Shown here piece by piece: positions 59,767 to 64,000 of a stretch of DNA of 64,000 bases. The DNA lies in assembly GCA_963843835.1 (NCBI GenBank), contig CAWJMD010000003.1:124001-188000 (forward strand). The letters run 5' to 3'. Each line of letters begins with the position of its first letter. The stretch's first letter is position 1. The position numbers and the translations under genes were made by a program. The notes beneath the pieces were generated by a model that worked only from the letters and a program-made list of their open reading frames with translations, was not told the origin of the DNA and did not search any database. The stretch is from CAWJMD01 sp963843835 (GTDB lineage: Bacteria > Actinomycetota > Actinomycetes > Actinomycetales > CAWJMD01).

Positions 59767-61386
59767 TCAGGTGCCGATCGTGGTGTCGCGCAAGCGGAAC
59801 CGCTGCAGCTTGCCCGTCGCCGTCCTGGGCAGCGCCTCCACGAACTCGACGGCCCGGGGGTACTTGTAGGGCGCGATGGTCGCCTTGACGAAGTCCTGGA
59901 GGCGGTGGGCGGTCCCGTCGTCGGGGGCCACGCCCTCGCGCAGCACGACGAACGCCTTGACGATCGCACCCCTCGCCTCGTCGGGCACCCCCACCACTCC
60001 GCACTCGCTCACGTCCGCGTGCTGGAGCAGCGCCTCCTCCACCTCGGGCGCGGCGATGTTGTACCCCGACGACACGATCATGTCGTCGCTGCGCGCCTGG
60101 TACCAGAAGTACCCGTCCTCGTCCTGCGTGAAGGTGTCACCGGTGACGTTCCACCCGTCGTGGACGTAGGCGAGCTGGCGCGGGTCGGAGAGGTAGCGGC
60201 ACCCCGTCGGGCCCTTCACCGCGAGGCGACCGATCTCACCCGGGGGCAGCGGCGTCCCGTCGGGCGCGATGACCCGCGCGGTGAAGCCCGGCACCGCCCG
60301 TCCGGTGGACCCCGGCCGGATGTCGTCGCCCGACGACGCGATGAAGATGTGCAGCATCTCCGTCGACCCGATCCCGTTGATCAGACGCACTCCAGTCGCC
60401 TCGTGGAACGCCGTCCAGGTCGGTGCGGGCAGGTGCTCGCCGGCCGACACCGCCTCGCGCAGGCTCGACAGCAGCCCGTGGTCGCCCGCCGCCAGCATCG
60501 CGCGGTACGCCGTGGGAGCCGTGAAGCAGATCGTCACCCGGTGCTCGTGGATGTGCCGCGCCAGCTCCGCGGGGGTGGCCTTCTCGATCAGCAGGGTCGA
60601 GGCGCCCACGCGCAGCGGGAAGACCACCAGTCCACCGAGACCGAAGGTGAACGCCAGCGGCGGCGTGCCGGTGAACACGTCGTCGGACGTGGGACGCAGC
60701 ACGTACCGCGAGAAGGTGTCGGCGTTCGCGAGCACGTCCCGGTGGAAGTGCATGGTGGCCTTGGGGCGGCCGGTCGTGCCGGACGTGAAGGCCAGCAGGG
60801 CCACGTCGTCCGCCGCGGTCGCGACGTTCTCGAACGCCTCGGAACGGGAGGCGGAGGTGGCGACCAGGTCGTCCGCACCGTCACCGCCGTAGACCAGGGT
60901 GGGAGCGTCGAGGCCGGCCGCCGTCAGGTCCGCGACGAACCGGTGGTCGCACAGGCTGAGGTCGATCGAGGCGATCTCGTCGATCGTGACCAGCTCCCGC
61001 GGCCGCAGCAACGGCATGGTCGTGACCACGACGGCCCCGGCCTTGAGCACGGCCATCCAGCACGCCACCAGGAGCGGGGTGTTCGGGCCGCGCAGCAGCA
61101 CGCGGTTGCCCGGCACCACCCCGTGGTCGTCGACCAGGACGTTCGCGATCCGGTTCGAGGCCGCCAAGAGGTCGCCGTAGGACCACGTGGGCCCCCCCGG
61201 TGCCAGCAGGCACGGCCGGTCGGGACCGAGCTCGGCGACCACGGCATCCAGCAGCTCCACGGCGCAGTTCAACCGGTCCGGGTAGCGCACCTCCGGCACG
61301 TCGAACACCAGCTCGGGCCACTGCTCGGACGGTGGGAGGTGGTCCCGGCAGTACGTGTCGACGTGGGCCGACGGGGTCAGGTGCAT
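59767..61386 (-). CDS. 2-aminobenzoate-CoA ligase-like (benzoate-CoA ligase family)
   Basis: A 539-residue adenylate-forming enzyme that activates an aromatic acid with ATP and CoA. HLTPSAHVDTYCRDHLPPSE and YPDRLNCAVELLDAVVAELG at the N-terminus resemble 2-aminobenzoate-CoA ligases. ALLAFTSGTTGRPKATMHFH near residue 210 is the P-loop, INGIGSTEMLHIFIASSGDD near residue 340 gives the A5 motif, and the C-terminal subdomain has WYQARSDDMIVSSGYNIAAP near residue 443 and the catalytic Lys in LPRTATGKLQRFRL. The upstream promoter predicts a leaderless mRNA. Aminobenzoate specificity is inferred from similarity and context. Confidence 0.85.
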   Translation of the reverse strand: MHLTPSAHVDTYCRDHLPPSEQWPELVFDVPEVRYPDRLNCAVELLDAVVAELGPDRPCLLAPGGPTWSYGDLLAASNRIANVLVDDHGVVPGNRVLLRGPNTPLLVACWMAVLKAGAVVVTTMPLLRPRELVTIDEIASIDLSLCDHRFVADLTAAGLDAPTLVYGGDGADDLVATSASRSEAFENVATAADDVALLAFTSGTTGRPKATMHFHRDVLANADTFSRYVLRPTSDDVFTGTPPLAFTFGLGGLVVFPLRVGASTLLIEKATPAELARHIHEHRVTICFTAPTAYRAMLAAGDHGLLSSLREAVSAGEHLPAPTWTAFHEATGVRLINGIGSTEMLHIFIASSGDDIRPGSTGRAVPGFTARVIAPDGTPLPPGEIGRLAVKGPTGCRYLSDPRQLAYVHDGWNVTGDTFTQDEDGYFWYQARSDDMIVSSGYNIAAPEVEEALLQHADVSECGVVGVPDEARGAIVKAFVVLREGVAPDDGTAHRLQDFVKATIAPYKYPRAVEFVEALPRTATGKLQRFRLRDTTIGT

Positions 61387-61391
61387 ACCTC

Positions 61392-61421
61392 AAGGTATTG
61401 ACACCTCGTGACGACAGTCAA
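61392..61421 (-). promoter_or_regulatory. Leaderless-type promoter of the CoA ligase gene
   Basis: Minus strand TTGACT (61421-61416), 18 nt, TACCTT (61397-61392), then GAGGT and ATG, so transcription should start at or next to the start codon. A GTCAA half-site ends the spacer, as in the divergent promoter at 54133-54176. A perfect ATACCT-CA-AGGTAT palindrome at 61385-61398 overlaps the -10 and the start codon. Confidence 0.65.
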
Positions 61422-61530
61422 CGACCCGGCATGCACGGTCAGACAGGTGGAGAACGTGACAGGTCGCCCCGATCCTCCGGCATACTGTCCCGGCCCGAGG
61501 AGGGCGCCGAACGAGTCACGGGGCACCACG

Positions 61531-62270
61531 ATGAGCACGACCACGCCACCGTCTGTGCACGCGCCGGTGCCGCCGCCCTCGAGTCATTCCGTGGTCCCAG
61601 CGCCGGGCCGGCGCCGGACCAACCCCCTGGACATCGCCTCCCTCGTGCTCGGCCTGCTCGCCGCTGCCGTCCCCAGCGTGGTCCTCGCGATCGTCGCGCT
61701 CGTGCAGGTCAGGAGGACCGGCGACAAGGGGCGCGGCCTGGCGATCGGCGGTCTGGTCGCGTCCGGTGGATGACCGTGATCGCCGTGATCGCCGTCCTCG
61801 CCGTCATCGGCTCGCTCGTGGACGAGCCCTCGACCGTCGCGGAGTCAGGGAGCGTCGCGGAGGTCGGCAGCCCGGAGGACTCGGCGACCGACCCAGAGCC
61901 CGAGGAGGTGGCCGTGGTGTCCCTGACACCGGGGGACTGCTTCGACAAGCCGGGGGCGGACGAGGTCGTGAACGCGGACATCGTCCCCTGCACCCAGCCG
62001 CACTTCGGCGAGGCCTACACCGCCTCCGACCTCAGCTCGCCCAGCACCTACCCGGGCGACGAGCAGGTCCGGACCGAGGCGGAGGCCGGCTGCGTCGAGC
62101 GGTTCGAGGAGTTCGCGACCATCCCGTACTCCGACTCCTCGCTCCAGATCTACTTCTTCCACCCGACGAAGTCCTCGTGCCCCACGTACTCCGACCGGGT
62201 CGTGACCTGTGCCGCCTACGACCCGGCAGGCGACGTCACGGTGCCGACCCTGCGTGGCTCCGGTCGCTGA
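61531..62270 (+). CDS. DUF4190/septum-formation family membrane protein (frame break)
   Basis: ATG 61531 opens a Pro/Ser-rich N-terminus (MSTTTPPSVHAPVPPPSSHS) followed by a DUF4190 two-helix region (LDIASLVLGLLAAAVPSVVL, DKGRGLAIGGLVASG). The frame breaks near 61755-61765; inserting one base continues WMTVIAVIAVLAVIGSLVDE and then a periplasmic-side domain VVSLTPGDCFDKPGADEVVN, IVPCTQPHFGEAYTASDL, AGCVERFEEFATIPYSDSSL and SSCPTYSDRVVTCAAYDP. This six-cysteine domain matches the septum-formation (PF13845) family. Corrected length about 246 residues. It is convergent with nnr, 5 bp apart. Confidence 0.8.
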
Positions 62271-62275
62271 GCGGG

Positions 62276-63766
62276 TCACCCCAGGCGTGACAGCAACCCG
62301 GCGACCACGGCCGGGAGCCGGTCGACGAGCATCCCGGCGCTGAACGGACCGCCGGCCGAGGCCGCCTCAGCCGCGAGGCCGTGCACGACGACGGCCGCGC
62401 CGGCCGCCTCCACGGGCTCGAGCCCGCCGGCGAGCAGCGTCCCGGTGAGACCGGCGAGCACGTCCCCCGACCCGGCCGTCGCCAGCCAGTGCGACGCGGA
62501 GTCCTGGGTCAGCACCCGGCCGTCCGGGGACACGACCAGCGTGGTCGCCCCCTTCAGAAGCACCGTCGCGCCGGTCGCCTCGACCGCGGCCCGTGCGTGC
62601 CGCAACGGCGCCGACTCGACCTCGTCGCGGGAAGGCGACCCCTCCCCCAGGTCGGAGAGCAGGCGGGCCAGCTCGCCGGCGTGAGGGGTGAGCAGGAGCG
62701 CGGCGGACACCTCGGCCCCCTCGCTCCGGGCCGCGGCGAGCACGGTCAGCGCGCCGGCGTCCACCAGACAGGGCTGGTCGCCGGCGAGGGCCGTCCGAAC
62801 CGCTTCCGCCTGCCCCTCGTCGCCGGGGTCGACGCCCGGACCGAGGACCCACGCCTGCACGCGGCCGCGGCCCGGCACGACCTCGGGCCAGGCCGCGCGG
62901 ACCAGGTCGGTGGGCTGCCCCGGCCCGACGTAGCGGACCATGCCTGCTCCCGACCGGACGGCGGCGCCGGTGCTCAGCACCGCGGCCCCGGTGTACGTCG
63001 CACCCCCCGCCACGACGCCGAGCACGCCTCGCGAGTACTTGTCGTCGTCCCTCCCCGGGACGGGCCACAGCCGCGCCACGTCACCCGCCTCGAGACGGCT
63101 GACGGCCGGTTCGCCCAGCTCGCGGCCCTCGAGCCCGATGTCGACCACCTGGACCTGCCCCGCGGCCGCCGCAGCGGGCGGCAGCAGCAGGCACGGCTTG
63201 GCGGCGCCGAACGTCACGGTCAGGTCCGCCCGCACGTGGGGGCCGTCGAGCGTCCCGCCATCGGGGTCCACCCCGCTGGGCAGGTCCACGGCGACCAGCG
63301 TGGCCGACGCCGCCACGCGTGAGGCCACCTCGGCCACCTCGGCCGCCACGCCACGCAGGCCCGCGCGCCCGCCGATGCCCAGCAACCCGTCGACGACCAC
63401 GTCGGCGCGGCCGAGCAGGTGCTGGACGTCAGCGCCGGCTGTCGCGTCCACGACCCGTCCCCCGGCGGCGACCAGACCCGCCAGGCCCCCGGCGTGCGGC
63501 CGCTCGTGGGTCATCAGGGCCGTCACCCGCGCTCCCCGGTCGGACAGGCGAGCACCCGCCCACAGCGCGTCACCGCCGTTGGCTCCCGGACCGACGAGCA
63601 GGACGACCGAGCGCCCGTACACCCCACCGGAGCGCTCGCGGAGCACCCCGGCGAGCGCGGAGGCGAGCGCGGACGCGGCCCGCTGCATCAGCACGCCGTC
63701 GGGCAGGTCCACCATGGCGGCCGACTCGGCGCGCCGGACCGCCTCGACGGCGTGCGCCCGGATCAC
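62276..63766 (-). CDS. nnr: Bifunctional NAD(P)HX epimerase/dehydratase
   Basis: A 496-residue metabolite-repair enzyme that converts damaged hydrated NAD(P)H back. The N-terminal epimerase domain (residues 1-210) has VVLLVGPGANGGDALWAGAR near residue 52 (usually GNNGGDG; the Asn-to-Ala change is worth noting), VDLPSGVDPDGG and GAAKPCLLLP. The C-terminal dehydratase domain (residues 225-496) has YSRGVLGVVAGGATYTGAAV, LLTPHAGELARLL, VLLKGATTLVVSPDG and LATAGSGDVLAGLTGTLLAG, the ATP-binding GSGD motif. ATG 63766 overlaps the acpS stop by 4 nt. Confidence 0.97.
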   Translation of the reverse strand: MIRAHAVEAVRRAESAAMVDLPDGVLMQRAASALASALAGVLRERSGGVYGRSVVLLVGPGANGGDALWAGARLSDRGARVTALMTHERPHAGGLAGLVAAGGRVVDATAGADVQHLLGRADVVVDGLLGIGGRAGLRGVAAEVAEVASRVAASATLVAVDLPSGVDPDGGTLDGPHVRADLTVTFGAAKPCLLLPPAAAAAGQVQVVDIGLEGRELGEPAVSRLEAGDVARLWPVPGRDDDKYSRGVLGVVAGGATYTGAAVLSTGAAVRSGAGMVRYVGPGQPTDLVRAAWPEVVPGRGRVQAWVLGPGVDPGDEGQAEAVRTALAGDQPCLVDAGALTVLAAARSEGAEVSAALLLTPHAGELARLLSDLGEGSPSRDEVESAPLRHARAAVEATGATVLLKGATTLVVSPDGRVLTQDSASHWLATAGSGDVLAGLTGTLLAGGLEPVEAAGAAVVVHGLAAEAASAGGPFSAGMLVDRLPAVVAGLLSRLG

Positions 63767-64000
63767 GTCGTGCCGGCGCTCTCGGCCGCGGCCGGCTCGG
63801 GAGTGTCCGCGCGCTCCGCCACGACGACGGCGGACGCGATCCCCGCGTCGTGGCTCAGCGAGAGGTGGAAGGTGGCGACGCCCAGCTCGGCAGCCCGTGC
63901 CGCCACGGTGCCGCGCACGTCGAGCACCGGCCTGCCGCCGTCGAGCCGGCGCACCGTCACGTCCCGCCAGCGCAGGCCGACCGGGGCGCCCAGGGCCTTG
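63763..64000 (-). CDS. acpS: Holo-[acyl-carrier-protein] synthase, C-terminal part
   Basis: The last 78 residues of AcpS, which attaches phosphopantetheine to ACP. Reading from the right edge: KALGAPVGLRWRDVTVRRLD, ARAAELGVATFHLSLSHDAG and IASAVVVAE. WRD and SLSHD are conserved in the family. The start lies beyond the window, so the N-terminal DIxxIxR motif cannot be seen. In actinobacteria acpS is part of the lipid-control network of FasR-type regulators; a FasR-like TetR gene sits at 5.6 kb in this window. It overlaps nnr by 4 nt. Confidence 0.93.
   Translation of the reverse strand, partial: KALGAPVGLRWRDVTVRRLDGGRPVLDVRGTVAARAAELGVATFHLSLSHDAGIASAVVVAERADTPEPAAAESAGTT

Noticed and set aside
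58360..61401. A very long open frame (about 1000 codons) on the plus strand opposite paaX and the CoA ligase
   Set aside because: Arg/His/Gly/Asp-rich composition without any recognisable domain; it is the antisense of two clear genes and arises from GC bias at third codon positions. Similar frames at 13498-16317, 11477-13633, 35547-38402 and 51652-54150 were rejected for the same reason.

Overview
The window is a 64 kb stretch of an actinobacterial chromosome with very high GC and heavy use of GTG starts. Gene content and order point to the Propionibacteriales/Nocardioidaceae (Aeromicrobium or Nocardioides-like); the genus is an inference. The evidence is a rplY-prs-glmU-tRNA-Gln block, a guaB3-guaB-bldM-whiD-groEL-groES-tsaD-rimI-tsaB-tsaE-alr-nnr-acpS backbone that parallels the known order in Mycobacterium (Rv3409c-Rv3423c) and Streptomyces (SCO4761-4771), two CIRCE operators on groES, and a GroEL with a His-rich tail. 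No CRISPR array, insertion sequence, integrase or rRNA gene was seen. Base composition is even, so this looks like core chromosome with metabolic modules inserted.

Layout: 1-6.3 kb holds L25 (partial), a TauE/SafE permease, an Rrf2 regulator, prs-glmU, tRNA-Gln, and an acyl-ACP desaturase with a TetR/FasR-like regulator and a palindrome upstream. 6.3-10.6 kb holds an ECF sigma factor with a membrane partner, a SodC-like secreted protein, two Nudix hydrolases and a sugar nucleotidyltransferase. 10.7-16.6 kb is a plus-strand run of secreted or unusual proteins: M14 carboxypeptidase, copper PHM-like lipoprotein, BNR beta-propeller, MoaD-like GG-tailed protein, DinB and YjbR. 16.6-19.8 kb holds a Rho-N-domain protein, guaA, DUF3817 and SURF1. 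19.9-25.2 kb holds a heterodimeric ABC exporter and an S8 protease. 25.3-27.9 kb holds a Tat-exported six-hairpin glycosidase-like protein with a divergent LacI regulator and paired operators. 27.9-37.1 kb is a minus-strand run: DUF427, SDR, GMC oxidoreductase, ALDH, glpD, guaB3, guaB. 37.2-42 kb holds the developmental and stress regulators bldM, a MerR-B12 regulator and whiD, then groEL-groES. 42-50.3 kb holds a methyltransferase, a GH3 enzyme, and the t6A-modification genes (tsaD, tsaB, tsaE) with rimI, a hydrolase and alr in a tightly overlapping chain.

51.7-61.4 kb is a self-contained catabolic island that looks like an aerobic CoA-dependent 2-aminobenzoate (anthranilate) pathway: a CoA ligase, a flavin monooxygenase/old-yellow-enzyme fusion, two acyl-CoA dehydrogenases, a crotonase, an SDR, a RidA-like and a VOC protein, and a PaaX regulator. 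Its genes overlap by 4 nt almost throughout. Its two control regions carry leaderless-type promoters with TTGAC/GTCAA half-sites. 61.5-64 kb returns to the backbone: a septum-formation-type membrane protein, nnr and acpS (partial).

About ten genes carry single-nucleotide frame breaks, most of them in short G/C runs and with good protein similarity continuing in the next frame. This pattern is more easily explained by base-calling indels than by real decay, so the affected genes are annotated as single loci.
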